Positions 38,564-48,345 of a stretch of 64,000 nt of DNA are shown here, piece by piece. The position numbers and the translations under genes were made by a program. Below the pieces are notes generated by a model. It was given only the letters and a program-made list of their open reading frames with translations. It was not told the DNA's origin and searched no databases. The stretch covers positions 558,001 through 622,000 of the forward strand of contig NZ_JBEPSD010000001.1 in assembly GCF_040548735.1 (NCBI RefSeq), read 5' to 3'. Source of the DNA: Rhodanobacter soli. Lineage in GTDB: Bacteria; Pseudomonadota; Gammaproteobacteria; Xanthomonadales; Rhodanobacteraceae. Position 1 is the stretch's first letter. Each line of letters begins with the position of its first letter.

Positions 38564-38674
38564 GGCTCCCTCCCCTGCTTGCAGGGGAGGGTTGGGGAGG
38601 GGTTCGCTCTTGATCTTCCCGCACCCTCGGGCAACCCCCCTCCCAACCTCCCCCTGAATTCAGGGGGAGGAGCC
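38564..38674. repeat. REP-like doublet before kynU
   Basis: Two hairpin units, CTCCCTCCCCTGC / GCAGGGGAGGG (left) and CCTCCCCCTGAATTCAGGGGGAGG (right), in inverted orientation around TCGCTCTTGATCTTCC. The outer ends GGCTCC and GGAGCC also pair, so the whole element can fold as one long cruciform. Confidence 0.7.
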
Positions 38675-38692
38675 GCTCTCAGGGATCGAACG

Positions 38693-39970
38693 ATGCACGC
38701 AACATATGAAGACACCCTCGACTGGGCCAACGCCCGGGACGCTGCCGACCCGCTGCGCGCGTTCCGCGACGAGTTCCTGATCCCGCCGCACGAAGGCCGC
38801 GACAGTACGTACTTCTGCGGCAACTCGCTCGGCCTGCAGCCGCGCGCGGTGCGCGAAGCAGTCAATGCGGAACTGGATTACTGGGGTGAACTGGGCGTCG
38901 AAGGCCACTTCAAGGGCCGCCTGCCGTGGATGGACTACCACGAGTTCGTGCGCGACGACCTCGCCGCCGTGGTCGGTGCGCTTCCCTCTGAAGTGGTGGC
39001 GATGAACACCCTGGGTGTGAACCTGCACCTGATGATGGTGAGCTTCTACCGCCCGACGAAAAAACGGCACGCCATCCTGATCGAGGCCGGCGCATTTCCC
39101 ACCGATCGCTACGCGGTGGAATCGCAAATCCGCTTCCATGGTTTCGATCCGGCCACATCGCTGATCGAACTGCAACCCGACGAACCGAACGGCCTTGTTT
39201 CCGTCGCCGCGATCGAGCGCGTGCTGACCGAGCATGGCGAGCGCATCTCGCTGGTGATGCTGCCCGGCGTGCAATATCGCACCGGCCAGGCGTTCGACCT
39301 CAAGGCCATCACCGCGCTCGCACACAGGCAATGCTGCACGGTCGGCTTCGACCTCGCCCATGCGGTCGGCAACCTGCCGCTGCAGCTGCACGACAGCGGC
39401 GCCGACTTCGCGATCTGGTGCAGCTACAAATACCTGAACAGCGGCCCCGGCGCGGTCGGCGGCGCGTTCGTGCACGAGCGCCATGCCAAGGCCGTGCTGC
39501 CGCGCTTTGCCGGCTGGTGGGGCCACGACAAAACCACCCGCTTCCAGATGGGTCCGGAGTTCGTGCCCACCCCCGGCGCCGACGGCTGGCAACTGTCCAA
39601 CCCGCCGATCCTGGCGCTCGCCCCGCTGCGCGTGTCGCTGCAGATTTTCCGCCGCGCCGGCATGGATCGCCTGCGCGAAAAATCGCTGCAGCTCACCGGC
39701 TACCTGGAATGGCTGGTGCAGACCCAACTGTCCGACGTGCTGCAGGTAGTGACTCCCGCCGAACCCACACGCCGCGGCGCCCAGCTGTCGATCCGCGTGA
39801 CCGGCGGCCGCGAACGCGGCCGCGCCCTGTTCGAACACCTGATGGCCCACGGCATCATCGGCGACTGGCGCGAACCCGACGTGATCCGCATCTCGCCGGC
39901 ACCGCTCTACAACCGGTTTGCGGATTGCCTGGCGTTTGCGGAAGCGGTGCGGGAATGGAGCCACGGCTGA
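38693..39970 (+). CDS. kynU: Kynureninase
   Basis: A PLP enzyme of 425 residues that cleaves kynurenine or 3-hydroxykynurenine to (hydroxy)anthranilate and alanine. Family features: YFCGNSLGLQPRAVREAV near 42-59, MNTLGVNLHLMM, GFDLAHAVGNLPL near 219-231, and the Schiff-base Lys in IWCSYKYLNSGPG near 243-255. It starts MHATYEDTLDW; the frame is open upstream through a repeat but that part is not conserved. Together with ACMSD it marks tryptophan degradation; the dioxygenase and monooxygenase steps are not in the window. Confidence 0.96.
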   Translation: MHATYEDTLDWANARDAADPLRAFRDEFLIPPHEGRDSTYFCGNSLGLQPRAVREAVNAELDYWGELGVEGHFKGRLPWMDYHEFVRDDLAAVVGALPSEVVAMNTLGVNLHLMMVSFYRPTKKRHAILIEAGAFPTDRYAVESQIRFHGFDPATSLIELQPDEPNGLVSVAAIERVLTEHGERISLVMLPGVQYRTGQAFDLKAITALAHRQCCTVGFDLAHAVGNLPLQLHDSGADFAIWCSYKYLNSGPGAVGGAFVHERHAKAVLPRFAGWWGHDKTTRFQMGPEFVPTPGADGWQLSNPPILALAPLRVSLQIFRRAGMDRLREKSLQLTGYLEWLVQTQLSDVLQVVTPAEPTRRGAQLSIRVTGGRERGRALFEHLMAHGIIGDWREPDVIRISPAPLYNRFADCLAFAEAVREWSHG

Positions 39971-40076
39971 CCGATTCGATACCCTGACTGCTTATGTCCG
40001 CTTTCGACCCGAAGCTGCCGGTCACGAAGACGCGATGAGGCTCATTGTGGGACGATCCTCATCGGGGTTTGCGATG

Positions 40077-40175
40077 GATGTATAACCGGACGCAGGGTCG
40101 GCAACGTCAAGTGGTGCAAGGGGATGGCGCCTGCGGGTATCGCTTGATGCGAGATGTATAACCCGACCCAGGTCG
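40077..40175 (+). repeat. Imperfect direct repeat ahead of the cassette array
   Basis: GATGTATAACCGGACGCAGG (40077-40096) recurs as GATGTATAACCCGACCCAGG (40153-40172), 76 bp apart, in the 227-bp space between kynU and the first cassette. It may be a remnant of an attI or of a decayed cassette; no gene is visible here. Confidence 0.55.
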
Positions 40176-40187
40176 ATCTATTAGGTA

Positions 40188-40194
40188 GTTAGGC
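40188..40194 (+). other. Integron core site GTTAGGC (attI-like or attC remnant)
   Basis: A perfect GTTRRRY core lies 10 bp before the first cassette ORF, at the upstream boundary of the array. There is no recognisable attC stem upstream, so it may be the attI position or the 3' half of a lost attC. Confidence 0.55.
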
Positions 40195-40197
40195 CTA

Positions 40198-40503
40198 ATG
40201 AAACGAGACTCGATAGCCGAGGTATCAATCGACACTTCAGGTCGCCTGCATGTGCGCCCTGCCTCGGAGTTGTTCCCTTATGTGTGGCGCGCAGCTATGG
40301 AGGTTCAGTGGAGTGAAGCAACTGGCACATTGCATTCTCCAGTGCCAAGGGCATGGTCGTACGGTGACTGGTTTCGCCAGATCTTAGCGGCCGTCCAGGA
40401 CGAGTACGGCTACCACCTGCAGCTCACGCCACATACCTCTTGGTGCAATGTCGGCCCAGAAACACAGAGCTCGATCGTTGCCGCCTCACAAAATGAGGCC
40501 TAA
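40198..40503 (+). CDS. Cassette 1 hypothetical protein
   Basis: A 101-residue protein that I do not recognise. It begins MKRDSIAEVSIDTSGRLHVRP and includes YVWRAAMEVQW and WSYGDWFRQILAAV, aromatic-rich stretches suggesting a small globular cytosolic protein; there is no signal peptide. The ATG is only 10 bases after the GTTAGGC core and the stop TAA lies within the first box of attC1, the tight packing typical of integron cassettes. Base composition is less GC-rich than the flanking kynU and proA. Confidence 0.7.
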   Translation: MKRDSIAEVSIDTSGRLHVRPASELFPYVWRAAMEVQWSEATGTLHSPVPRAWSYGDWFRQILAAVQDEYGYHLQLTPHTSWCNVGPETQSSIVAASQNEA

Positions 40504-40554
40504 CAGTTCGTTCAAGGCGGACGGCTGCGCCGCCGCTTAACTCCAGCGTTAGAC
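40498..40554 (+). other. attC site 1 (integron recombination site)
   Basis: A 57-bp site running from GCCTAAC (40498-40504) to GTTAGAC (40548-40554), with the internal TTCGTTCAAG box and a GGCGG...CCGCC stem. It resembles attC of aadA-type and Xanthomonas cassettes closely. Confidence 0.9.
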
Positions 40555-40556
40555 CT

Positions 40557-40952
40557 ATGCGCACACTGCTAGCTCTCATATTTGGTTTCTTCTCGATCCT
40601 CGGCTATACGCGGACGCCCTCGGCGCTGGCTTCGGCTGCCGGGTTATGGCAGTTCGAAGGGAACACGGTTTGGGTTCAAATTGACCAAGATGGGTCGGCC
40701 TATCAATGCCGCGTCGCTGTCGATGGAACTGTTTATGCATCAACGGGAATCGTTGTTGCACCCAGCTCAATCCACTGGCGGCAAATTTGGGGCATAGACC
40801 AAGTTTCGTTACAGGCGGATACCATGGTCCTTAAAGGGCCGTATGGTGCCTTCCGTTATCAGCGAGCTCCTCAAGCAATGGCCCCTGCATGCGTAGTTGC
40901 TAGGCAGCGGTCTAACATTTCGTTCAAGGCGGACGCCTCCGGCGCCGCCTAA
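40557..40952 (+). CDS. Cassette 2 exported hypothetical protein
   Basis: A 131-residue protein with an N-terminal signal-peptide-like segment (about 1-27, MRTLLALIFGFFSILGYTRT and following). The mature part has a small beta-rich pattern (LWQFEGNTVWVQIDQDG, YQCRVAVDG). It is not recognised. The reading frame runs through attC2 and stops inside it, so its tail RSNISFKADASGAA is encoded by the recombination site, a common feature of cassette genes. It starts 3 bases after the attC1 core. Confidence 0.7.
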   Translation: MRTLLALIFGFFSILGYTRTPSALASAAGLWQFEGNTVWVQIDQDGSAYQCRVAVDGTVYASTGIVVAPSSIHWRQIWGIDQVSLQADTMVLKGPYGAFRYQRAPQAMAPACVVARQRSNISFKADASGAA

Positions 40953-40966
40953 CTCCAGCGTTAGGT
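40910..40966 (+). other. attC site 2
   Basis: A 57-bp site from GTCTAAC (40910-40916) to GTTAGGT (40960-40966), with TTCGTTCAAGGCGGACG as its inner box. It differs from attC1 mainly in the terminal loop and in the outer boxes. Confidence 0.9.
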
Positions 40967-40974
40967 GTCTTTCG

Positions 40975-41730
40975 ATGCGTTCACGCGACCCGAGATTAAG
41001 TGCGGTGGAGTCCTACTCTGACGCCCTTCGCGACTTAGTGAACGACCGAGTCAGCTGGAAGGGCGAGCCTGCGCGAAAGTTGCGGTTGAACACTGACGAG
41101 GATTGGAGCTTCGTCTGCGTGGCCATGGACATACTCGGTGACGCATCGCTGGCGCTGCACAACTTCCTAGAGTTTGGCATCGACGGCCCCACTAAGTACG
41201 ACGATACGGGCGAAAAATATCTAAGACTCTACGGCCTCCTGAGCGCCGCATACATTCAGCAGCAGGCCGCGCTCAAGCTTCATAACCTGATGAACGGCGC
41301 CAAGCAGAAAGACTTCAAGCGACGGGCAGATCAGCTTGCTATTCGCATTCTGCGGCACCAACTCGCGTCCCACAGTCTCGACTGCAGGGATTTTTCTACC
41401 AACTCTGTATCCGCATTTGTGCCGGTACGGATTGACTTAGGCGGCTTCAATTGCACGGTCACGGAAAATAGAGGCGACGGGTCCGCGTCATATAACCTCC
41501 GAGAAGGCGTGAAGGGGCATTGTGAGTTCATGCTCGATCTGCTGGATGCGACGTATGAAAAGAGCTACCGAACTCTATTCAAGAATAATCGGGCAAAGCT
41601 AGACGAACATTCCGGAAAGCTAGAGGAACTTCGCCATGCCAAGGCCGGACACCTTGTCTTCAAATCGCCGCACCCAGGCGGGCCAAACATTGTTATCGTT
41701 CCCATGAAGGTGCCCAGAGAAGACACCTAA
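40975..41730 (+). CDS. Cassette 3 hypothetical protein
   Basis: A 251-residue soluble protein from MRSRDPRLSAVESYSDALRD. It is mostly alpha-helical in appearance, with a charged C-terminal helix (YRTLFKNNRAKLDEHSGKL). I do not recognise the family. The stop TAA falls in the first box of attC3. The frame is open upstream across attC2, but the ATG at 40975, just after the core site, fits cassette architecture. Codon use is visibly less GC-biased than in chromosomal neighbours, consistent with acquisition. Confidence 0.7.
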   Translation: MRSRDPRLSAVESYSDALRDLVNDRVSWKGEPARKLRLNTDEDWSFVCVAMDILGDASLALHNFLEFGIDGPTKYDDTGEKYLRLYGLLSAAYIQQQAALKLHNLMNGAKQKDFKRRADQLAIRILRHQLASHSLDCRDFSTNSVSAFVPVRIDLGGFNCTVTENRGDGSASYNLREGVKGHCEFMLDLLDATYEKSYRTLFKNNRAKLDEHSGKLEELRHAKAGHLVFKSPHPGGPNIVIVPMKVPREDT

Positions 41731-41784
41731 CAATTCATTCAAGTCGACGCCAATTCGTGGCGCGGCGTAACGCAGGCGTTGAAC
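41725..41784 (+). other. attC site 3
   Basis: A 60-bp site from ACCTAAC (41725-41731) to GTTGAAC (41778-41784), inner boxes TTCATTCAAG and CGGCGTAACGCAGGC. It is more diverged in its last core than sites 1 and 2. The array ends here, 32 bp before the proA stop. Confidence 0.85.
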
Positions 41785-41816
41785 GTCTGCTTCTGGCCGA
41801 GAGCAGACGCCCGACA

Positions 41817-43079
41817 TCACACCCGGCTCTGTGGCTGCCGCACCTGCCCTTCCCCGCGCACCACAAAGCGCTCCACCGTGAGCGCTTCGGCGCCCATCGG
41901 GCCGTAGGCGTGTAGCCGCGTGGTGGAGATGCCGATCTCGGCGCCGAGGCCGAGTTCGCCGCCGTCGCTGAAGCGGGAGGAGGCATTGACCATCACCACG
42001 GCGGAGCGGATCGCCTGCACGAAGCGTTGCGCGGCGGCTTCGTCGGTGGTGGCGATGACTTCGGTGTGGTCGGAGCCGTAGCGGTGGATGTGGGCGATGG
42101 CGGCGTCGAAGTCGTCGACCACGTGCACGGCGAGGATCAGGTCGAGGAATTCGGCGGCGTAGTCGTCGTCGGTCGCCGCGCGCATGTCGGGCACCAGGGC
42201 GCGGCTGCGTTCGTCGCCGCGCAGCTCGACGCCGCGCTCGCGCAGTGCCTGCGCCGCCTGCGGCAGGAACGCTTCGGCCACGTCGCGATGTACCAGCAAC
42301 GTCTCCAGCGCGTTGCACACGCCGGGGCGCGAGGTCTTGCCGTCGATCAGCAGGTCCAGGGCGAGCGCGGGATCGGCAGCGCGGTCCACGTACAGGTGGC
42401 AGACGCCCTTGTAGTGCTTGATCACCGGCACACGCGCGTGTTCGGCGACGAAACGGATCAGGCCTTCGCCGCCGCGCGGGATGGCCAGGTCGACGATATC
42501 GACGAGCTGCAGCAGTTCGACCATCGTCTCGCGGCGCAGGTCTTCGACGAGGGTCACGGCGGCGGTCGGCACGCCGTGCGCCTCCAGTGCCAACTTCAGC
42601 GCCGCGGCGATCGCGGTGTTGGAATGGATCGCCTCGGAGCCGCCGCGCAGGATCACCGCGTTGCCGGCCATCAGGCACAGCGCCGCGGCGTCGGCGGTGA
42701 CGTTGGGACGCGCCTCGTAGATCATCGCGATGACGCCGAGCGGGATGCGCACGCGTTCCACCGACAGGCCGTTCGGCCGCGTCTCGCGGCGGGTCGTCAC
42801 GCCGACCGGATCGGGCAGTTCGGCTACCTCGCGCAGCGCATTGGCGATGCCGGCCACGCGGGACTGGTCCAGGCGCAGGCGGTCGAGCATGGCGCCCTGC
42901 ACACCTTTCGCCGCGGCCTGGCGCATGTCTTCAGCGTTGGCGGCCAGCACCGCGGCGGACTGCGCTTCGAGTGCCGCGGCCATGTCGCGCAGCAGCGCGC
43001 GCTTCGCCTCGCTGCCCAGCGCCGCCACGACCCGCGCGGCGTCGCGGCAAGCCAGTGCCTGTTCGCGGATCGTGCTCAT
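41817..43079 (-). CDS. proA: Gamma-glutamyl phosphate reductase
   Basis: The second step of proline synthesis: NADPH reduction of glutamyl-5-phosphate to the semialdehyde. The 420-residue protein starts [18 protein letters not shown]; the catalytic Cys lies in [16 protein letters not shown] near 248-263. Other family stretches are [16 protein letters not shown] and [25 protein letters not shown], read in parts. Its start overlaps the proB stop (ATGA). It is the last gene of the arg-pro operon, and its 3' end abuts the integron cassette array. Confidence 0.97.
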   Translation of the reverse strand: MSTIREQALACRDAARVVAALGSEAKRALLRDMAAALEAQSAAVLAANAEDMRQAAAKGVQGAMLDRLRLDQSRVAGIANALREVAELPDPVGVTTRRETRPNGLSVERVRIPLGVIAMIYEARPNVTADAAALCLMAGNAVILRGGSEAIHSNTAIAAALKLALEAHGVPTAAVTLVEDLRRETMVELLQLVDIVDLAIPRGGEGLIRFVAEHARVPVIKHYKGVCHLYVDRAADPALALDLLIDGKTSRPGVCNALETLLVHRDVAEAFLPQAAQALRERGVELRGDERSRALVPDMRAATDDDYAAEFLDLILAVHVVDDFDAAIAHIHRYGSDHTEVIATTDEAAAQRFVQAIRSAVVMVNASSRFSDGGELGLGAEIGISTTRLHAYGPMGAEALTVERFVVRGEGQVRQPQSRV

Positions 43080-44236
43080 GTGCTGATCTCCTGCCCGGAT
43101 GCGACCGGGCGATTCATGCTGACGAGGTCGTCGCGATGCACCACCTCGTCGCCGTAGCTGTAGCCGAGCGTGCCGTCGATCTCGCGGCTGTGCCGGCCGG
43201 CCAGACGGCGCACTTCGGCGGCGCCGTACTGGCTGAGCCCGCGTGCGACGGCAGCGCCATCCGCGTCGACGATCTCCACCAGGTCGCCGCGGTGGAACTC
43301 GCCGTCGGCGCCGAGTACACCGCCCGGCAGCAGCGAGACGCGCCCGCCGGCCAGCGCCTTCGCCGCACCGGCGTCGATGCGGATGCGGCCCGGCGCGGCG
43401 GGTGCGTGGCGCAGCCAGTACTTGCGTGCTTGCAGGCGCGTGGAGCCCGCGGCGATCAGGGTACCGCGCAGTTGCCCGTGTTGCAGCGCCTGCACGGTGG
43501 CCGCCTCGCGGCCGCTGAACAAGGCCGTGGGGATGCCGGCCGCGGCGGCCTTCGCCGCCGCCTGCAGCTTGGTGCGCATGCCGCCGGTGCCGGCCGCGCT
43601 GCCGCTGTCGCCGGCCATCGCGACGATCTCGGGGGTGAGCGCGGCCACCTGCGCGATCGGCACGGCCGCGGGATCGCGCCGCGGGTCGGCGCTGTACAGC
43701 GCATCGACGTCGGAGGCGATCAGCAGCAGGTCGGCGTCGACCAGTGCGGCCACGATGGCGGCAAGGTTGTCGTTGTCGCCGAGCTTCAATTCATCCACCG
43801 AGACGGTGTCGTTCTCGTTGATCACCGGCAGCACGCCGAGCTGCAGCAACTCGCGCAAGGTGGCGCGTGCGTTGAGGTAGCGGCGGCGGTTGCGCAGGTC
43901 GTCGTGGGTCAGCAGCACCTGCGCCACCGGCCGCGCGGACAGCGATTGCCACAGCGCGATCATCGGCGCCTGGCCCAGCGCGGCCAGCGCCTGCCGCGCG
44001 GCGAGGCCGCCGCCGTCGCTCGCATGCTGGCGCAGCAGCGCGCGCCCCGCCGCCACCGCGCCGGAGGACACCAGCACCACCTCGCGGCCTTCCGCATGGC
44101 TGGCGGCGATGAACGCGGCCAGCGCCTCGGCATGGCGCGGGGTGAGGCCGCCGCCATCGGCGGCGAGCAGGTTGCTGCCCACCTTGAGCACGGCGCGGCG
44201 CCAGCGCGGCAAGGCCTGTCCGGGCAACGTGTTCAT
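43076..44236 (-). CDS. proB: Glutamate 5-kinase
   Basis: The first enzyme of proline synthesis, with feedback control by proline. The 386-residue protein has an amino-acid-kinase domain ([48 protein letters not shown]) and a C-terminal PUA domain (about 285-370). [14 protein letters not shown] is the start, fixed by the ATGA overlap with the cupin gene. It is translationally coupled to proA downstream. Confidence 0.97.
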   Translation of the reverse strand: MNTLPGQALPRWRRAVLKVGSNLLAADGGGLTPRHAEALAAFIAASHAEGREVVLVSSGAVAAGRALLRQHASDGGGLAARQALAALGQAPMIALWQSLSARPVAQVLLTHDDLRNRRRYLNARATLRELLQLGVLPVINENDTVSVDELKLGDNDNLAAIVAALVDADLLLIASDVDALYSADPRRDPAAVPIAQVAALTPEIVAMAGDSGSAAGTGGMRTKLQAAAKAAAAGIPTALFSGREAATVQALQHGQLRGTLIAAGSTRLQARKYWLRHAPAAPGRIRIDAGAAKALAGGRVSLLPGGVLGADGEFHRGDLVEIVDADGAAVARGLSQYGAAEVRRLAGRHSREIDGTLGYSYGDEVVHRDDLVSMNRPVASGQEIST

Positions 44237-44595
44237 GCGGCACCGTCCACCCGCGGTGCAGGAGTGCGATCGCCGTGGCTCTTCGGCGCGGAGACCACGA
44301 GAAAGCGGACGTCCGCCGTACTGTCGTTGCGCATCTGGTGCGCGGCACCGGGCGGCACGTGCAAGCCCTCGCCGCGCCGCAACGGATGCGCCACGCCTTC
44401 CACTTCCAGCGTGGCCATGCCTTCCAGCACGTAGAAGAACTGGCGCGCCCGCGCATGCCGATGCCGCTGCTCGACAGTACCCGGCGGCATGCGCTCCTCG
44501 ATCACGCTGAGGTCGTCGCCGGCCAGCAGGTGCCAGCCGTCGCAAGCGTCACCCCAGTGGTAGTGCTGCGCGTTCGCCGTGCTGACCGCCGCCAT
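44233..44595 (-). CDS. Small cupin-domain protein
   Basis: A 120-residue single-domain cupin. Motif 1 is GTVEQRHRHARARQFFYVLEG near 38-58 with the metal-binding His residues; motif 2 is GEGLHVPPGAAHQMRN near 75-90. It probably binds a metal and a small ligand; function unknown. It lies between argH (12 bp away) and proB (ATGA overlap), so it is embedded in the arginine/proline operon. Confidence 0.85.
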   Translation of the reverse strand: MAAVSTANAQHYHWGDACDGWHLLAGDDLSVIEERMPPGTVEQRHRHARARQFFYVLEGMATLEVEGVAHPLRRGEGLHVPPGAAHQMRNDSTADVRFLVVSAPKSHGDRTPAPRVDGAA

Positions 44596-44607
44596 GTCGC
44601 ACCCTCT

Positions 44608-45903
44608 TCAACGATCGAGTTGATCCAGTCGTGCCCGCAATTCATCCAGCCGCAGGTCGTTGCCGGCACCCGGCGAGACGCGCGCGGCGAGGCTGCTTTC
44701 CGGCGTGCGCCCCTGCCCTGCGGATGCCGCGGTTTCCGCCGCCGCGCGATACGCGTCGCGGAACGGCACGCCGGCGGCGGCCTGCTCCATCGCCACGTCG
44801 GTGGCGTACATCGCCGGCTCGATCGCGGCACGCATCGCGGCTTCATTCCACTCAAACCGCGCCAGCAGGTCGGGTACCAGTTCCAGCGCCATCAGGCCAT
44901 GGCGCACGCCATGGAAGATCGAGCCCTTGGAGAACTGCAGGTCGCGCTGGTAGCCGGACGGCAGCGACAGCAGCTGTTCGATCTCGGTACGCGCGGCGGC
45001 CACGCTGGCATAGCTGGCGCGCAGCAGTTCGATCACGTCGGGGTTGCGCTTGTTCGGCATGATCGAGCTGCCGGTGGTGTATTCGGGCGGCAGTTTGACG
45101 AAGTTGAATTCGGCGGTGGTGAACAGCGACAGGTCCCACGCCATCCTTCGCAGGTCGAGCAGCGCACCGCCTATCGCCTCCAGCACGGCCATCTCGAACT
45201 TGCCGCGCGACAGCTGCGCGTAGATCGGCGATACCTGCATGCGCGCGAAACCGAGCGCCTTGGTGGTGTGCTCGCGATCGAGTTTCATGTTCACGCCGTA
45301 GCCGGCAGCGGTGCCGAGCGGGTTCGCGTCGATCAGCGTCATCGTCTGCCGCGCGCGCAGCGCACTGTCGATGAAACCCTCGGCGAAACCGGCGAACCAC
45401 ATCGCGGTGGACGAGACCACCGCGCGCTGCAGATGGGTATAGCCCGGCATCGGCACGGACGGCTGCGCGGCGCGATCGAGGCAGACCCCGGCGATGGCGC
45501 AGCAATGCGCTTCCAGTGCGGCCAGCTTGTCCTTCAGCCATAGTCGGGTGGCGACCAGGATCTGGTCGTTGCGGCTGCGCCCGGTATGCACGCGGCGGCC
45601 GGCGTCGCCGAGGCGCTCGGTGAGCCGCGCCTCGATCGCCGAGTGGCCGTCCTCGTAGCGCTCGTCCAGCACGAACGCGCCGCTGCGGAAATCGTCGGCC
45701 AACGCATCCAGCTCGCGCTTCAACGCGGCGGCTTCGTCGGCGCTGACCACGCCGATGTTGGCCAGCCCTTCCACGTGCGCCTTGCTGGCGGTGACGTCGT
45801 GCAGGAAGAACTCGCGATCCAGCAGCACGTCGTCGCCGGCGAGGAACTGCATGATCTTCGCGTCGATCTGGATGCCGGATTTTTGCCAGAGGGGTTGGGT
45901 CAT
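44608..45903 (-). CDS. argH: Argininosuccinate lyase
   Basis: The last step of arginine synthesis, releasing fumarate. The 431-residue fumarase-superfamily enzyme carries the signature [12 protein letters not shown] near 281-292, plus [10 protein letters not shown] and [10 protein letters not shown] with the catalytic His. It starts [10 protein letters not shown] and lies 18 bp after argC. It is a little shorter than E. coli ArgH (457), as is usual for the Xanthomonas type. Confidence 0.96.
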   Translation of the reverse strand: MTQPLWQKSGIQIDAKIMQFLAGDDVLLDREFFLHDVTASKAHVEGLANIGVVSADEAAALKRELDALADDFRSGAFVLDERYEDGHSAIEARLTERLGDAGRRVHTGRSRNDQILVATRLWLKDKLAALEAHCCAIAGVCLDRAAQPSVPMPGYTHLQRAVVSSTAMWFAGFAEGFIDSALRARQTMTLIDANPLGTAAGYGVNMKLDREHTTKALGFARMQVSPIYAQLSRGKFEMAVLEAIGGALLDLRRMAWDLSLFTTAEFNFVKLPPEYTTGSSIMPNKRNPDVIELLRASYASVAAARTEIEQLLSLPSGYQRDLQFSKGSIFHGVRHGLMALELVPDLLARFEWNEAAMRAAIEPAMYATDVAMEQAAAGVPFRDAYRAAAETAASAGQGRTPESSLAARVSPGAGNDLRLDELRARLDQLDR

Positions 45904-45921
45904 GGTGGTGTCCTGAATCGG

Positions 45922-46875
45922 CTAGAGCGGAATCGCGGTGTATTCGTCCACGCCGATCGCGCGGTTGATGTTCTGCATCGCCTGGGTGGCGGCGCCCTTG
46001 AGCAGGTTGTCCAGCGTGGCCACGATCACCACGCGCTTGCCGTCGGCCGACACCGCGAAGCCGCCGACCTCGGCGTGGTGGCGGTGCGCGATGCGGCTGA
46101 CCCAGGGCGCCTCGTCGGTCACGACGGCCAGCTTCTCGCTGTCGTACGCGGCATGGAAACGCTGCAGCACTTCCTCACGCTTCAGCGGGCGGGTGAGATA
46201 CAGGTTGCTGGTGACGGTGAGTCCGCGGAAGTGCGGCGCCACGTGCGGCATGAACTCCACCTGCACGCCGAGCCGGAACGAGGCTTCCTTCTCGTGCATG
46301 TGCCCGGTGAGCGCATACGGCATCAAGTTGTCGCGCAGCTTGTCCGGATCGTTCTTGTCTGACGGCGTGGTGCCGGCGCCGGAATAGCCGGAGACGCCGA
46401 AACACACCGGCGGCGCGGCCAGCAGATCCTTCAGCGGCGCGATGGAAAGCTGCATCGCGGTGGCGTAGCAGCCGGGATTGCTGATGTGTTTCTCGCCACG
46501 CCACTGACCGCGGGTGAGTTCCGGCAGACCGTAGTACCACGATGGATCGAAGCGGTAGTCGGCGGAAAGATCGAGGATCAGCGTGTCCGGCTTCGCCGCG
46601 TCGATCGCCGCCACATAAGGGGTCGCCTTGCCGTTCGGCAACGCCAGGATCACCACGTCGGCGCCCTGCGCCGCCACCGCGGCCGGGTCCAGGCTGGCAT
46701 AGCGCAGTTCGCCGGCAAAGCCGTCGACGTGATCGGCCACGCGTTGACCATCCAGTTCGCGCGAGGAGACGAAGGCCAGCTGCAGCACCGGATGCGCCGC
46801 GATCAGGCGGATCAGTTCCATGCCGGTATGGCCGCGCGCGCCGACGATGCCGATGGTTTTTTTGTCGTGTGCCAT
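45922..46875 (-). CDS. argC: N-acetyl-gamma-glutamyl-phosphate reductase
   Basis: Reduces N-acetylglutamyl phosphate to the semialdehyde. The 317-residue protein begins with the NADP-binding loop [16 protein letters not shown]; the catalytic Cys is in [17 protein letters not shown] near 151-167. [12 protein letters not shown] and [12 protein letters not shown] are typical. It follows the acetylglutamate kinase/synthase gene, from which it is separated by a REP-like doublet. Confidence 0.96.
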   Translation of the reverse strand: MAHDKKTIGIVGARGHTGMELIRLIAAHPVLQLAFVSSRELDGQRVADHVDGFAGELRYASLDPAAVAAQGADVVILALPNGKATPYVAAIDAAKPDTLILDLSADYRFDPSWYYGLPELTRGQWRGEKHISNPGCYATAMQLSIAPLKDLLAAPPVCFGVSGYSGAGTTPSDKNDPDKLRDNLMPYALTGHMHEKEASFRLGVQVEFMPHVAPHFRGLTVTSNLYLTRPLKREEVLQRFHAAYDSEKLAVVTDEAPWVSRIAHRHHAEVGGFAVSADGKRVVIVATLDNLLKGAATQAMQNINRAIGVDEYTAIPL

Positions 46876-46898
46876 TTGTTCATTCCTGCAGTATTTTG

Positions 46899-47001
46899 CC
46901 CCTCCCCCTGCCTGCAGGGGGAGGTTGGGAGGGGGTAAGTTTTTTGATCTTCAAGATCAAGAGCACCCCACCCCAGCCCTCCCCTGCAAGCAGGGGAGGG
47001 A
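46899..47001. repeat. REP-like doublet inside the arg operon
   Basis: CCTCCCCCTGCCTGCAGGGGGAGG on the left and CCCTCCCCTGCAAGCAGGGGAGGG on the right are both palindromic, and are arranged as an inverted pair around GATCTTCAAGATC. It occupies most of the 138-bp gap between argC and the kinase gene and could act on mRNA stability or termination. Confidence 0.75.
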
Positions 47002-47013
47002 GCTCGTCTTGCT

Positions 47014-48330
47014 TCAATCCACCAGTGTCGGCTGGCGTTGCGCGCAATGCGCCACGCAGCGGGAAATCGTGTCGAAGTCGTCGATGCCGTACCAGAACAC
47101 CTTCCAGCGCGGCTGCTTGATGCAGCCGTCCGATTCGGCGTAGTAGAAAGGGTTGACCGGGTTGCCGTGGCGCGAGCGCCAGAACAGCCGCGGATTTTCC
47201 TCGCGCATCACCTGCCACACCGCGCGGCCCAGGCCTTCGCCCTGCGCGTCGTCGAGTACGGCAAACTTGTCCAGGTACGGCAGGCCGTCTTCGATGGTGA
47301 GAATCATCGCCGCGCGGTAGTTCTCGCTGACGTAGATGCGCATCGGCCGGGTGCGCTCGAAGTAGTCCGGCACCAGAGTGCGGCCGAAGCTGGACTCGAT
47401 CAGCTCGCGCATGCGTGCGCGGTCCACGCCATCCCAGGAGTCGAAACGCAGCACCTTCTCGCCGCGCCGTACCAGGGTGCCGGAACCCTTGTGGGTGAAC
47501 AGCTCCTTGGCCAGCTCGGCCGGCCGGGTGATCGACACCGACGAGGTCAGCGGCAGGTCGGCCAGCAGGTCGGCGATCTGCTCGATCTTCAGGCGCATGC
47601 CGCCGTTGATCCACGGCTGCGCCATCAGGTGCTCGAACTCGGTGCTGAGGTTGATCGAGTCGATCACCTTGCCGTCGCCGTCGAGCAGGCCGCCGGTGCC
47701 GGTGAGGAACACGATCTTGTACGGCTGCAGCACGCGCACCAGTTCGTTGGCGGCGACGTCGGCGTTGACGTTGAGGATCTGCCCCTCGTCGGTTTCGCCC
47801 AGGCTGGCGATCACCGGGATCGAATTGGCGCGCAGGCTGGCCTCGATCGGCGCCAGGTTGATGTTCTCCACCTTGCCGACCAAACCGTAGGTGTCCCGGT
47901 CGAGGTAACTGGCCATGAACACGCCCGACGGCACTGCGGTGGCGCGGGTGTCCATCGACTGCAGCGCTTCCACCAGCTTCAGGTTCTGCTGCATGAACAC
48001 ACGCCGCACGATGCCCAGCGCCTTCGGCGAGGTCACGCGCAGGCCGCCTACGGTCTGCTTCTCGATGCCGGCGGCAGCCAGCTCCTCGTCCAGCTGCGGG
48101 CCGGCGCCGTGCAGCACGATCGGGGTCAGCCCCACCTGCTGCAGGAAGGTCAGCGACGATGCGAGGTCGGCCAGCTCGTCGCGCAGCACCGCGCCGCCGA
48201 CCTTCACCACGGCGAAGCGCTTGGCGTCCAGTTCGGAGAAGCGCTTGAGGTACTGCTGGATTTCCTTCGCGCTGCCCATGCTCGAAAGCAGGCGCACGAT
48301 GGTCTTTCTGGTGTGCTTATGCGTTTCCAT
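47014..48330 (-). CDS. argB: Bifunctional N-acetylglutamate kinase / N-acetylglutamate synthase
   Basis: A Xanthomonas-type fusion of an N-terminal amino-acid kinase domain ([14 protein letters not shown] near 38-51, [12 protein letters not shown], and the nucleotide site near 180-250) with a C-terminal GNAT domain (about 290-438, [39 protein letters not shown]). It catalyses the first two steps of arginine synthesis and is the expected arginine-sensitive enzyme. The ATG at 48330 is chosen because AAGGA lies 6 bases upstream; the ATG at 48336 directly abuts that site. No separate argA is in the window. Confidence 0.93.
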   Translation of the reverse strand: METHKHTRKTIVRLLSSMGSAKEIQQYLKRFSELDAKRFAVVKVGGAVLRDELADLASSLTFLQQVGLTPIVLHGAGPQLDEELAAAGIEKQTVGGLRVTSPKALGIVRRVFMQQNLKLVEALQSMDTRATAVPSGVFMASYLDRDTYGLVGKVENINLAPIEASLRANSIPVIASLGETDEGQILNVNADVAANELVRVLQPYKIVFLTGTGGLLDGDGKVIDSINLSTEFEHLMAQPWINGGMRLKIEQIADLLADLPLTSSVSITRPAELAKELFTHKGSGTLVRRGEKVLRFDSWDGVDRARMRELIESSFGRTLVPDYFERTRPMRIYVSENYRAAMILTIEDGLPYLDKFAVLDDAQGEGLGRAVWQVMREENPRLFWRSRHGNPVNPFYYAESDGCIKQPRWKVFWYGIDDFDTISRCVAHCAQRQPTLVD

Positions 48331-48345
48331 GTTCATTCCTTGCGT

